From positions 1 to 64,000 of the forward strand of contig JAFXFF010000034.1 in the NCBI GenBank assembly GCA_017520705.1: a DNA stretch of 64,000 bases. The letters run 5' to 3'. This DNA is from Clostridia bacterium. GTDB taxonomy: Bacteria > Bacillota > Clostridia > Oscillospirales > Acutalibacteraceae. Positions within the stretch are counted from its first letter, which is position 1. Each line of letters starts with the position of its first letter. Positions 15,255 to 23,188 of this stretch are shown piece after piece. A program made the translations under genes and the position numbers. The notes below the pieces were generated by a model that was not told the origin of the DNA, ran no database searches, and saw nothing but the letters and a program-made list of their open reading frames with translations.

Positions 15255-15290
15255 AAAACGCCCGACACCATCATGGTGTCGGGCGTTTTT
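15255..15290. terminator. Bidirectional terminator between GH16 and the RNA gene
   Basis: Stem AACGCCCGACACCA / TGGTGTCGGGCGTT with A5 on one side and T5 on the other, so it can stop transcripts from both directions. On the minus strand it would define the 3' end of the predicted 6S RNA transcript. Confidence 0.9.
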
Positions 15291-15297
15291 GTGTGCA

Positions 15298-15490
15298 AAT
15301 AGTCCCGCCGTGTCGTAATGCCGTCGGCATAACCTGCTACTATAACAAGCAGGTGGGTATCGCCCGCCTCTTTCCGGCTCCCTTCGTCCCACCGGGGTGG
15401 GGAGGTCTGCACTCCGCAGGCGGAGCAGGATTCCCGATTACAAAGTGTAGTAGGGTTAAAAGACGGCAGTCCGCGAGCACAGCAGGAAGA
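15298..15490 (-). ncRNA. ssrS: Probable 6S RNA
   Basis: A non-coding stretch of about 190 bases directly behind the DUF1292 gene folds, on the minus strand, like 6S RNA, which mimics an open promoter and binds sigma-A holoenzyme. The ends pair as TCCTGCTGTG (15487-15478) with CACGGCGGGA (15312-15303), ten bases with wobble. A second stem GCCGTC / GACGGC follows inside. A large central bubble then holds a 3'-side hairpin ACCTGC / GCAGGT, with a GC-rich terminal arm. The 5' text CCTGCTGTGCTCGC resembles the conserved 6S start. No promoter was found between it and DUF1292, so it may be processed from that transcript. Confidence 0.6.
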
Positions 15491-15493
15491 TCG

Positions 15494-15805
15494 TCAGCTC
15501 AAAGGTGCGTCGACCTCGTTGATCTCGTAGTATTCGCTCAGACGCTCCTCAAAGATTTCCGCGATGCTATCGAACACCTCGTCATCCTCGATGGGTACCA
15601 GCAGATCCTCGCCCTCGTCATCCACAACCTCCAGGATAACCAGCTCGCCGTCGTCCTCGATGGCGGCTTCGGCCTCGGTGTAGATGGGCAGCAGAGCTAC
15701 GTAGCGGCCGTCGTCGGTCTCGATGGCATCCAGCAACTCAAACTGATGTTCATTACCTTCGTCGTCCAGCACGGAAACGATGTTGTTACCAAACTCTTCA
15801 GACAT
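15494..15805 (-). CDS. DUF1292 protein (YrzB-like)
   Basis: Small, very acidic protein of 103 residues with the DUF1292 core (VSVLDDEGNEHQFELLDAI, then GRYVALLPI and DGELVILEVVDDEGED). Function unknown. In other Firmicutes it sits with alaS and ruvX; here it stands alone. ATG 15805 has AAGGAG 8 bases upstream. Confidence 0.85.
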   Translation of the reverse strand: MSEEFGNNIVSVLDDEGNEHQFELLDAIETDDGRYVALLPIYTEAEAAIEDDGELVILEVVDDEGEDLLVPIEDDEVFDSIAEIFEERLSEYYEINEVDAPLS

Positions 15806-15834
15806 AGTATTCACTCCTTTTCTTCGATAATGCT

Positions 15835-15863
15835 ATGATACTCTATATTCCGCTTTCCGTCAA
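15835..15863 (-). promoter_or_regulatory. Sigma-A promoter of DUF1292/6S RNA
   Basis: On the minus strand TTGACG (15863-15858), 17 bases, TATCAT (15840-15835), 29 bases before the DUF1292 start. It may also supply the 6S RNA. Confidence 0.7.
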
Positions 15864-15874
15864 GATGGATTTTA

Positions 15875-15903
15875 TTGTCGAGTCATTTCAATTTGCATAC
15901 ATT
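15875..15903 (+). promoter_or_regulatory. Sigma-A promoter of the DUF3343-desulfurase pair
   Basis: TTGTCG (15875-15880), 17 bases, TACATT (15898-15903), 44 bases before the DUF3343 start. It is back to back with the DUF1292 promoter. Confidence 0.5.
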
Positions 15904-15947
15904 GGGGATAGGATCATACCGATGGGATGCCGTTGGGGGTGAAGAAA

Positions 15948-16169
15948 ATGGCAAATCATTATATTCATGTGGGTTCAGTCACCAATGCTATGCGTGGCAA
16001 ACATCTGTTGGAGGAACAGGGCATTCGCACCTATCTCCATCGTGCCTCCCACCCTGCCGATGGTGATGGATGCGGGTATAGCTTGCTGGTGACGGACGGA
16101 GTCAAACGGGCGGAACAGATACTGCGTCAGAGGGGAATACGGGTCATCCGTATCACTGACGCGATGTAA
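15948..16169 (+). CDS. DUF3343 putative Se/S carrier-like protein
   Basis: A 73-residue protein of the DUF3343 family, which is described as a possible selenium/sulfur carrier and often adjoins PLP-dependent lyases. It has VGSVTNAMRGKHLLEEQGI, a compact beta-alpha-beta pattern and one Cys in DGCGYSLLV. The paired enzyme gene starts 11 bases downstream, so they probably act together. Confidence 0.78.
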   Translation: MANHYIHVGSVTNAMRGKHLLEEQGIRTYLHRASHPADGDGCGYSLLVTDGVKRAEQILRQRGIRVIRITDAM

Positions 16170-16180
16170 GGAGGGAGAGA

Positions 16181-17338
16181 ATGATCTACTGGGATAATGC
16201 AGCGACAACCTGGCCAAAGCCGTCAACGGTGCGGGCTAACGCATGTAAAGCTATTAGGCTTTACGGTGCAAACCCGGGGCGAGCAGGGCATCGGATGTCG
16301 CTGGTAACCGCCGAGCAGGTATATGCCTGCCGTGAGGCGGTTGCCAATTTTTTTGGATTAGAGGATCCGACGGGCGTGGTATTCACAGCCAACTGTACTG
16401 CGTCGTTGAATATGGTCATTTGCGGTTTGCTGACAGGCGGAGGACGGGCGCTTACTTCGGATTTGGAGCATAATGCTGTGATGCGCCCCTTGGCCTCCTT
16501 CGCCTCACAGTACGATACGGTTTCCTGGTGTGCCGACGAGGAGGAGTTGGTGGAGCGATTTCGTTGCGCCATTCGCCCCGACACGCGCCTTTTGGTGTGC
16601 ACGCATGCCTCTAACGTGTTTGGCGTGACATTGCCGATCCGCCAATTGGGAGAGCTGGCTCACCGTTATGGGCTGCTGTTTTGCGTAGACGCGGCGCAGA
16701 CGGCAGGCGTTCTGCCCATTGATATGGAGCGCGATCACATTGATTATTTATGTATTGCACCTCACAAAGGCTTATACGCACCTATGGGGACGGGATTGTT
16801 GCTGTGCCGTGAAAAAAGCTTGGTACCGGCTATGATACGAGGCGGAACGGGCAGTCACTCCCTGTCCTTGAAACAGCCGGATGAACTGCCCGATCGATTG
16901 GAGAGCGGAACGCCCAACGTTTCAGGGATCTGCGGCATCCGTGCTGGCATTGCATTTGTCCGTGACAGAGGACAAGCCGCCGTTTATGCGCACGAAATAC
17001 GCTGTTTGCAGCATGTGTACGATCGACTGGTCAAGCACCCTGCCATTCACTTGTACACGGACAGACCCCAAGTGGGGAGGGCGGCACCGGTGCTGTCCTT
17101 GAATGTGGGGGCACTCCCCTCCGAACAGGTGGCTGCCTGGTTGGACGAGGAAAGAATTGCCGTACGGGCCGGATGGCATTGCGCTCCTGCCGCACATCGT
17201 CATTTTGGTACGTTGGAGCAGGGGACGGTGCGCTTGGCCCCTTCCGCTTTTTCCGATGAAAATGAGGCAGAGAATATTTGCAAAGTTTTTTTAAAAATTG
17301 CCCAAAAATCATTGCACTATAAGGAAAATATGTTATAA
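16181..17338 (+). CDS. Cysteine desulfurase / selenocysteine lyase-like aminotransferase class V
   Basis: PLP enzyme of 385 residues related to SufS/CsdB and the EF2568-like desulfurase subgroup. The start WDNAATTWPKP, the PLP-contacting VDAAQTAGV (Asp170), the PLP lysine Lys196 in APHKGLYAPMG and the sulfur-accepting Cys334 in RAGWHCAP are all in place. It should release sulfur or selenium from (seleno)cysteine onto an acceptor, perhaps the DUF3343 protein before it. Its last codons contain the promoter of cdaA. Confidence 0.88.
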   Translation: MIYWDNAATTWPKPSTVRANACKAIRLYGANPGRAGHRMSLVTAEQVYACREAVANFFGLEDPTGVVFTANCTASLNMVICGLLTGGGRALTSDLEHNAVMRPLASFASQYDTVSWCADEEELVERFRCAIRPDTRLLVCTHASNVFGVTLPIRQLGELAHRYGLLFCVDAAQTAGVLPIDMERDHIDYLCIAPHKGLYAPMGTGLLLCREKSLVPAMIRGGTGSHSLSLKQPDELPDRLESGTPNVSGICGIRAGIAFVRDRGQAAVYAHEIRCLQHVYDRLVKHPAIHLYTDRPQVGRAAPVLSLNVGALPSEQVAAWLDEERIAVRAGWHCAPAAHRHFGTLEQGTVRLAPSAFSDENEAENICKVFLKIAQKSLHYKENML

Positions 17339-17339
17339 T
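17312..17339 (+). promoter_or_regulatory. Sigma-A promoter of cdaA-cdaR
   Basis: TTGCAC (17312-17317), 16 bases, TATAAT (17334-17339), inside the end of the desulfurase gene and 88 bases before cdaA. Confidence 0.7.
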
Positions 17340-17426
17340 AAAACAGAATGGGGTGTTTTATGCGCCTTATTATCATCGGGCTGTATCGGTGCGGTGAATA
17401 CGCAAAATGACCGGGGAGGTAAAAAG

Positions 17427-18317
17427 ATGGCCGCCTTTTTCGAGAATTTGTGGCAACAGATCGTTGGCTTCTTTGTCACTTACAATTGGATATCGGATAC
17501 GCTGGACATTTTGTTGGTGGCGCTGTTTTTGTATTTTATTATTCGCCTGGTACGGGATTCTCGTGCGGAACAGTTGCTCCGCGGCATTTTGTTCCTGGTT
17601 CTCCTGTATATCGTTGCCTATTTTCTTCAGCTCAAGACGGTGCAGTTCTTGCTGCAGGCTGTATTCGATAACGGCTTATTGTTGCTGATTGTGGTCTTCC
17701 AGCCTGAGGTTCGGCGCGCGTTGGAGCAGGCCGGTAATTCCCGTAGCGGTATCTCCCGTTTCTTTGACGGATTCAAGGCGGAGAACAATGCCGCCCACAT
17801 CGAGCAGTGGAACAAGGCGATTGAAGCTACCGCCGATGCGTTGGAGATTTTGCAGAAGGAGAAGATGGGCGCTCTGGTTGTGATGGAGCGTACGACCCGT
17901 TTGGGTGAGATTGTCCGCAGCGGTACTATTATGGAAGCGGAGCCGTCTGCCGCATTGATTTCTGCTGTCTTCTACAATAAGGCTCCTCTTCACGACGGCG
18001 CTATGATTATCCGCGACGGTAAGGTGTATGCGGCATCCTGCATTCTGCCTTTGACGGACAATCTGCAGATCAGTCGTGAGTTGGGCACCCGCCACCGCGC
18101 CGGTGTGGGTATGAGTGAGAATTCCGATGCCATCGTCATCATTCTCTCCGAGGAAACGGGTATGATCTCCATCGCTGAGGGTGGCGAACTGAAGCGTAAT
18201 TTTACTCGTGACACTTTGATTAAGACGTTGGCGGATCGCATTTTGTGGAACGATGACGAGCCGGAATCTCTGAAAAAAATCCGTCATTTCCGCATCACCA
18301 GAAAGGAGAAGGAATAA
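17427..18317 (+). CDS. cdaA: Diadenylate cyclase CdaA
   Basis: Membrane enzyme that joins two ATP molecules into cyclic di-AMP, the essential second messenger for turgor and wall control. The 296-residue protein has three N-terminal transmembrane spans (about 27-42, 50-67, 79-92), a coiled linker and a DAC domain with DGA at 190-192 and RHR at 222-224, the two catalytic motifs. GGGGAGG precedes ATG 17427. The stop overlaps the cdaR start (TAATG). Confidence 0.96.
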   Translation: MAAFFENLWQQIVGFFVTYNWISDTLDILLVALFLYFIIRLVRDSRAEQLLRGILFLVLLYIVAYFLQLKTVQFLLQAVFDNGLLLLIVVFQPEVRRALEQAGNSRSGISRFFDGFKAENNAAHIEQWNKAIEATADALEILQKEKMGALVVMERTTRLGEIVRSGTIMEAEPSAALISAVFYNKAPLHDGAMIIRDGKVYAASCILPLTDNLQISRELGTRHRAGVGMSENSDAIVIILSEETGMISIAEGGELKRNFTRDTLIKTLADRILWNDDEPESLKKIRHFRITRKEKE

Positions 18318-19627
18318 TGAAAAAGCATTTTTCATTCAGCCATCTTCTCCACAAAGATAAGCTGATGATGTTGGTCTCGCTGATTTTGGCGATTATTATT
18401 TGGGTGCTGGTGGTGTATAACCAGGGAAGCACGCAGGAGCGCACCGTCAGCGGTGTGCCGGTGTCTATTACGCTGACCCCCTATGCCAGTGAGGATCTGA
18501 AATTGCGCATTGTGGATGGTGCCGATGCCGTGGCTACCGTTCGCGTGGAAGGTACTCGTTCTGCCGTCGGTACGTTGAGGGCGCAGGACATTACGGTTAC
18601 CGCCGATACCAGCGCTGTGCTGAAAGAGGGCACCTATAAGTTGCCGTTGCGGGTTACGTCTTCCGGTAATTGCAAAGTGCTGGGAGTCGTGGGAGACGAC
18701 GGCAGCAGCAATACCGTCACCATTACCTGCGATGTGTGGAGCGAGAAACCCTTCACGCTCACTGCGGAGGATGTGGAGTATCCCAATTTGTCTTTAGGCG
18801 ACAGCGAAAAGCTGATTTTTGGCACCCCCTCTGTCAGTGGTGCGGCGATCAGTAAAGAGGGCACCGTAGTCGTATCCGGCCCTAAGTCGTTGATTCGACG
18901 CATCGTTCGTATTGCGGCGGTGATTCCGGATGAAGAGAAGATTACGGAAACGACTCCTTACGTTGCGGATCTGGTTGCCTATGATACGGACGATCGGCCG
19001 GTGGAGTCCGTCACTTTCCTTAACGCAGAGGACGGAAAGGTAAATGTCGTTGTTCCTGTGCTGGAATACCATAACGAGACTCTTTCGGTGACGGTCAAGA
19101 ATGCTCCCGCCAGTCTGAAAGACGTTGCAATGTTATCCGAAAACGCCATTGAGGTGTGGGCGCTCCCATCGGAGTGGGAGGAATATATCGCAGACATCCG
19201 CAATTCCTTGTCCGTAGATTTTGATCGATTGCTGGCCGATGGCGAGGATGTTTCGGTTCCGATCGAACTTAAGAGAACGGGTATTCGCTCCATTACCGAA
19301 AGTTTGAGCATGGAATTGGATCTATCTCCGTATACAAACAAAACGGTCAATATAACATTGTCAGAGGAAAACATCCAAATTCTGAATTGCCCGGAGGGAT
19401 ATGCCATAACCTTGGAACAGGGTATGCTGTTTGATGTGGTTCTTTGCGGTAAATACGAAAAGCTTAAAAAGGTGGATCCTGCCCAGCTTCGCATTGTGGT
19501 AGATGTTGCAGGATTATCTGTGGGTCATCATTCCGTAAAGGTGCGCATCGAAAGCGACGCGGAGACGCTCTGGACGTATTACGGCGACAATGGGTACGAG
19601 TTGCAGATTGCGATCAACCAACAATAG
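18317..19627 (+). CDS. cdaR: CdaA regulatory protein CdaR (YbbR domains)
   Basis: Extracytoplasmic regulator of CdaA. The 436-residue protein has one N-terminal transmembrane helix (about 16-35) followed by several YbbR repeats. Each begins with a conserved strand such as ERTVSGVPVSITL, EDVEYPNLSLGDSEK and NETLSVTVKNAPASL. It is coupled to cdaA. The glmM gene that usually completes the cluster is not found downstream; a convergent gene follows. Confidence 0.93.
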   Translation: MKKHFSFSHLLHKDKLMMLVSLILAIIIWVLVVYNQGSTQERTVSGVPVSITLTPYASEDLKLRIVDGADAVATVRVEGTRSAVGTLRAQDITVTADTSAVLKEGTYKLPLRVTSSGNCKVLGVVGDDGSSNTVTITCDVWSEKPFTLTAEDVEYPNLSLGDSEKLIFGTPSVSGAAISKEGTVVVSGPKSLIRRIVRIAAVIPDEEKITETTPYVADLVAYDTDDRPVESVTFLNAEDGKVNVVVPVLEYHNETLSVTVKNAPASLKDVAMLSENAIEVWALPSEWEEYIADIRNSLSVDFDRLLADGEDVSVPIELKRTGIRSITESLSMELDLSPYTNKTVNITLSEENIQILNCPEGYAITLEQGMLFDVVLCGKYEKLKKVDPAQLRIVVDVAGLSVGHHSVKVRIESDAETLWTYYGDNGYELQIAINQQ

Positions 19628-19631
19628 TAAG

Positions 19632-19661
19632 AAAGGACTGTGCCGTGGCACAGTCCTTTTC
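19632..19661. terminator. Bidirectional terminator behind cdaR and the transglutaminase gene
   Basis: Stem AAAGGACTGTGCC / GGCACAGTCCTTT, palindromic in both directions with A and T flanks, between two convergent genes 36 bases apart. Confidence 0.88.
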
Positions 19662-19663
19662 TG

Positions 19664-20860
19664 TTATTTCTTGCAAATAATTATGGTGGTTTGTTTGGGT
19701 TGGGTACGCAGTTCATAATCCCACATGGTATTGTTTCGCAGATACTTGTTGACTGTTTTGTGCGTTAAGGTGAGATTTTTCAAAAACAGCAGTGCATTTT
19801 CGTATTTGCCGTCTGCAAAACGCAGTTGGATCGCAGTGTCGCCGGCCGAAACACGGTTGGCAATGACCTTGGCAATGACATCACGCTCGTAGGTGTCAAT
19901 ATAGGTGCCGTTGCGATGGTGATAGTTGTCGGTTTGTGCGGTGCAATCGATTACGAAAGCACCTTTTTCGGGGATATGCGTGCGTGAGAGCATATCGGAT
20001 GTGATGTTGAAGTACGTATAATGCACGCGATTGTCCGCGTCATCGTCGTTCCAAGTGGGATCTAAATAATAAAAACTGCCGTTAATGCTGACCAGATTCC
20101 ACATGTGTGCTTCTCCGTCCTCAACGGCATGGCCCAACACAACGGTAGTTGGAATCGACGAGGCATTGAGGAGTAGCTGCATGGCTTTAGCATAGCCTTC
20201 GCATACAGCGCGCCCTTCTATCAGAGCGCCGTATGCGGAATAGGCATTGGCATACTTGTCGGAAGAAGCGGAAGCGGCCTCATCGTCGTATACGCAAGAT
20301 GTGAGCAAACGATCGTGGAGGTATAGTTCGACCTCATAATCATCTGCGGTGTGAGGGCGGTCGGAAAGGATGGCAGTGACGGCTTTGTCCAATTCGTCCA
20401 GGGCCCGTATGCGTTGTTCGGTATCCATCGTGAACTGCAGCAGCAGGGTGTCGTATACCGTTTTCCCGTTATGGTCATACCCCTCCAAACTGTAGGTGCG
20501 GTCGAGATAGAAAAAGCGGGGATTGTCACGGAAAAACGTTTCAAACAAATGCGATATCTGTTCGCGGGTAAACCGAACGTCGGAAAGCGGAATGCGTATG
20601 CCGGGCAGCTCTTGCCCGTCGGCACCGGTTACACTGCTATCTGTTTTTTCATGATCGCGCAGAGCGGTGTAGACTTGTCCATACGCGTGTTGCTCTGTAC
20701 CGCTCAGTTGTTGGTATTGCATATTGTGGCGGAATTCATCTGCGTATTTGGCGGGATCTCCGTATTCCTCCGTAGGAGAATCCGGTTTGTCGGATGACGG
20801 GAGACTGCAACCGCCCAGCAAAAAGATCAACGCGCAGATGAGCGCGATGCGTTTCAGCAT
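19664..20860 (-). CDS. Transglutaminase-like lipoprotein
   Basis: Surface lipoprotein of 398 residues. The lipobox LLGGC gives lipidated Cys18. An alpha-helical region precedes a transglutaminase-like core with Cys220 (GRAVCEGYA), His252 (EAHMWN) and Asp267 (LDPTWND), a complete papain-like triad. Such proteins in Clostridia may act as proteases or cross-linkers at the wall; no substrate is evident. Last gene of an operon with mtaB and an LCP-like protein. Confidence 0.85.
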   Translation of the reverse strand: MLKRIALICALIFLLGGCSLPSSDKPDSPTEEYGDPAKYADEFRHNMQYQQLSGTEQHAYGQVYTALRDHEKTDSSVTGADGQELPGIRIPLSDVRFTREQISHLFETFFRDNPRFFYLDRTYSLEGYDHNGKTVYDTLLLQFTMDTEQRIRALDELDKAVTAILSDRPHTADDYEVELYLHDRLLTSCVYDDEAASASSDKYANAYSAYGALIEGRAVCEGYAKAMQLLLNASSIPTTVVLGHAVEDGEAHMWNLVSINGSFYYLDPTWNDDDADNRVHYTYFNITSDMLSRTHIPEKGAFVIDCTAQTDNYHHRNGTYIDTYERDVIAKVIANRVSAGDTAIQLRFADGKYENALLFLKNLTLTHKTVNKYLRNNTMWDYELRTQPKQTTIIICKK

Positions 20861-20875
20861 AGTTGAAATACCTCC

Positions 20876-21694
20876 TTACGGATGTGTAATCCACTCAACC
20901 CGTTTCGCCAAATCGCCATCGTTTACGGAGGCAAGGTGTTCCCATCCGGAAAGATACGCGTTGTAATGATCGATACGCAGATTGGTGTGGGCGGTATTGG
21001 AAAGGAGTTCAAAATAGCCCTTGAGAGAGCGCTTGGGGCGTAAGCATTGATTGATAAGCGCTGCGCTCAGATCGGCGGCAACGTTCGTGCTGTTTTCCTC
21101 TGCCTTCCATTCGGTGTGACGGAGAACGGCGGTGATTTGTTTGGGGGTCAAGGCGCGTTTGTCTGCGGTTAAGCGGACGATGGCGCCGTTTTCGTCGCGA
21201 TAGGTAACTTCCTCCGTAAGGGTGCATTGTAGGTTTTCACCCAACTTAGTGAACAGATTCTGCACGTCGGCAATCGAAAAAGACAAGAAATTGGTCACAG
21301 GTATATTTAGATGGGATGCCACCGTTTGCGTAACCCGTGCCGCACCATGTTTTTGTAACACATGGGCCAATGTTCCGTTATCGGTCTCCGTAGAAGGAGA
21401 GAGGGCCATAACGGAAACAGATTCTCCTAAGGGATCTGCTTTGATCAGCGCAAAACGTTCATAGCCGGCGTCTTCAATGACAATAAGACAATACGAGGCA
21501 TCCGGCAATTCTGTTTCGGTCTGCGTGGTGTTGTCAGAGGTGTCGGTTCCTGCAGGCTCGGTGTAGATGAATCGCACGTACAGCCAACCGGCTAAAATAG
21601 CGACGGCGGCGCATAAAACCAGAATCGCCAGTAAGTATTGCACAGGCTTTGGGGGCGGCCAGTGTTTTTTCTTATCTACAAAGGTAAGAGGCAT
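20876..21694 (-). CDS. LCP-like (LytR-CpsA-Psr related) membrane protein, divergent
   Basis: A 272-residue protein with a cytoplasmic N-terminus, one transmembrane helix (about 19-44) and an extracellular domain. The order of elements follows LCP proteins: a short strand pair, a helix with HVLQKHGAARVTQTVASHLNIPV, a bridge like IADVQNLFTKLG, and a final LTPKQITAVLRHTEW in place of the LDGxQALxYxR block. The catalytic arginines of true wall-polymer ligases are not clear, so a non-enzymatic role is possible. ATG 21694 follows AAAGGAGG. It is between mtaB and the transglutaminase lipoprotein. Confidence 0.55.
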   Translation of the reverse strand: MPLTFVDKKKHWPPPKPVQYLLAILVLCAAVAILAGWLYVRFIYTEPAGTDTSDNTTQTETELPDASYCLIVIEDAGYERFALIKADPLGESVSVMALSPSTETDNGTLAHVLQKHGAARVTQTVASHLNIPVTNFLSFSIADVQNLFTKLGENLQCTLTEEVTYRDENGAIVRLTADKRALTPKQITAVLRHTEWKAEENSTNVAADLSAALINQCLRPKRSLKGYFELLSNTAHTNLRIDHYNAYLSGWEHLASVNDGDLAKRVEWITHP

Positions 21695-21721
21695 TTGCGA
21701 CACCTCCTTTCAAAAAAGCGT

Positions 21722-23014
21722 TTAAAGAATTTCCTCTCCGTAAAGGGTATCGCCTTTACATTCGACGATCCTCACGGGGAGTAAGGTTCCCTCAGGTTTG
21801 TCTGTCTTCACCATCACGGTCAGATACGTGTCGGTGTGCCCGTCGACGATACCGTTAGGATAGGGAGTTTCCAGCAAAACCGACACCGTTTGACCTACAT
21901 AACGAGAGGCATACATGGCAGCACTTTTGTTGCAGACAACCTGCATTTGTTTGCTTCGGCGGGCCTTTTCGCTGTTATCCACCTGATTGGGGAGCCGATC
22001 GGCGTTGGTGCCGGGGCGGCGGGAGTAGGCAAAGATATGTGCGCGGGCGAATGCAACGGAATCCACAAAACGGAGGGATTCCTCAAACTCATCCTGGGTT
22101 TCCCCGGGGAATCCTACCATCACATCGGTGGTGACAGCACAATCGGGAAAGTGGTGACGTAGCCGATTGCAGAGATCGGCATACTCTGCCGTGGTGTAGT
22201 GGCGATTCATCCGTTTCAGGGTAGCGTCACAGCCGCTCTGTAAGGCCAAATGAAATTGTGGACACAACTTCGGCTGTGCTTTGAGCCGGGCGATCACCTC
22301 GTCGGTGATAAAGTCAGGCTCCAGCGAGCCCAAACGTACCCGCTCCAATCCATTCACTGCGCAGGCGGCATCCACCGCATCGGCAATGTTCAGACCGCAA
22401 TCCTGTCCATACGCGGTCAGATTGATGCCGACCAAGACCACTTCTTTGTAGCCCTTGGCGGCCAAACGGGTCAACTCTGCGGTGATATCCGCAGGCTGAC
22501 GGGAGCGCACACGCCCACGGGCATAGGGAATGATACAGTAGGAACAAAAACGATTGCATCCATCCTGGATTTTTACAAAGGCACGGGTACGCCCATGGAA
22601 ATCATCGATATCCAATGGCTCGTAAACGGAGGAGTGAGGAGGAACGCAGCAAATACGCTGTTTTTCGACCCAATATTGCTCCAATTTGGGGAGCAGATCG
22701 TTTCGGACCGCATTACCCAAAACGATGTCCACCTCGGGGGAGGCAAAAGCCGTATCGGGATAGGCCTGCGGCATACAGCCGCACAGTACGATCACGGCGT
22801 TGGGCAAACTGCGGCGGCAACGGCGCAAAAACTGACGCAATTTGCGATCACTTTCTCCGGTGACGGTGCAGGAGTTGATTACTAATACGTCGGCAGCTGT
22901 TTCGTCGGGGATGAACTCAGCCGTTTCGTATCCTGTCGACTCCATCTGCTTGCGCATGGCCTGGGTCTCGTATTGATTCACTTTGCATCCGAGGGTGTGA
23001 AAGGCTATCAGCAT
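21722..23014 (-). CDS. mtaB: tRNA t6A37 methylthiotransferase MtaB
   Basis: Radical-SAM enzyme that adds a methylthio group to t6A at position 37 of tRNAs reading ANN codons. The 430-residue protein has an N-terminal UPF0004 domain with three cluster cysteines (HTLGCKVNQYET, INSCTVT, LCGCMPQ), a radical-SAM motif CNRFCSYC near 155 and a C-terminal TRAM domain. ATG 23014 has GAGGT upstream. First gene of the operon, with a clear promoter. Confidence 0.95.
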   Translation of the reverse strand: MLIAFHTLGCKVNQYETQAMRKQMESTGYETAEFIPDETAADVLVINSCTVTGESDRKLRQFLRRCRRSLPNAVIVLCGCMPQAYPDTAFASPEVDIVLGNAVRNDLLPKLEQYWVEKQRICCVPPHSSVYEPLDIDDFHGRTRAFVKIQDGCNRFCSYCIIPYARGRVRSRQPADITAELTRLAAKGYKEVVLVGINLTAYGQDCGLNIADAVDAACAVNGLERVRLGSLEPDFITDEVIARLKAQPKLCPQFHLALQSGCDATLKRMNRHYTTAEYADLCNRLRHHFPDCAVTTDVMVGFPGETQDEFEESLRFVDSVAFARAHIFAYSRRPGTNADRLPNQVDNSEKARRSKQMQVVCNKSAAMYASRYVGQTVSVLLETPYPNGIVDGHTDTYLTVMVKTDKPEGTLLPVRIVECKGDTLYGEEIL

Positions 23015-23049
23015 AGAAAATACCTCAACTACACAAAAACTCACTCTAC

Positions 23050-23078
23050 ATTATAGACTGCCCTTTGCAAAATTGCAA
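23050..23078 (-). promoter_or_regulatory. Sigma-A promoter of the mtaB operon
   Basis: On the minus strand TTGCAA (23078-23073), 17 bases, TATAAT (23055-23050), 36 bases before mtaB. Confidence 0.8.
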
Positions 23079-23188
23079 CGGAATCCTGTAAATTCCAGGA
23101 TTTTTCGCAAAAAAACAGCCGCAAGCCGTTGCTTTTTTTGACATTTGCTGATAAACTGTGTGAGATGCGAAAAATGTGAGGGTATGCT

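Noticed and set aside
23079..23140. A/T-rich hairpins upstream of the MFS gene as a possible riboswitch
   Set aside because: The stems (AATCCTG / CAGGATT and a short GC stem) are small and lack any known aptamer signature; they may just be terminator-like debris between divergent genes.
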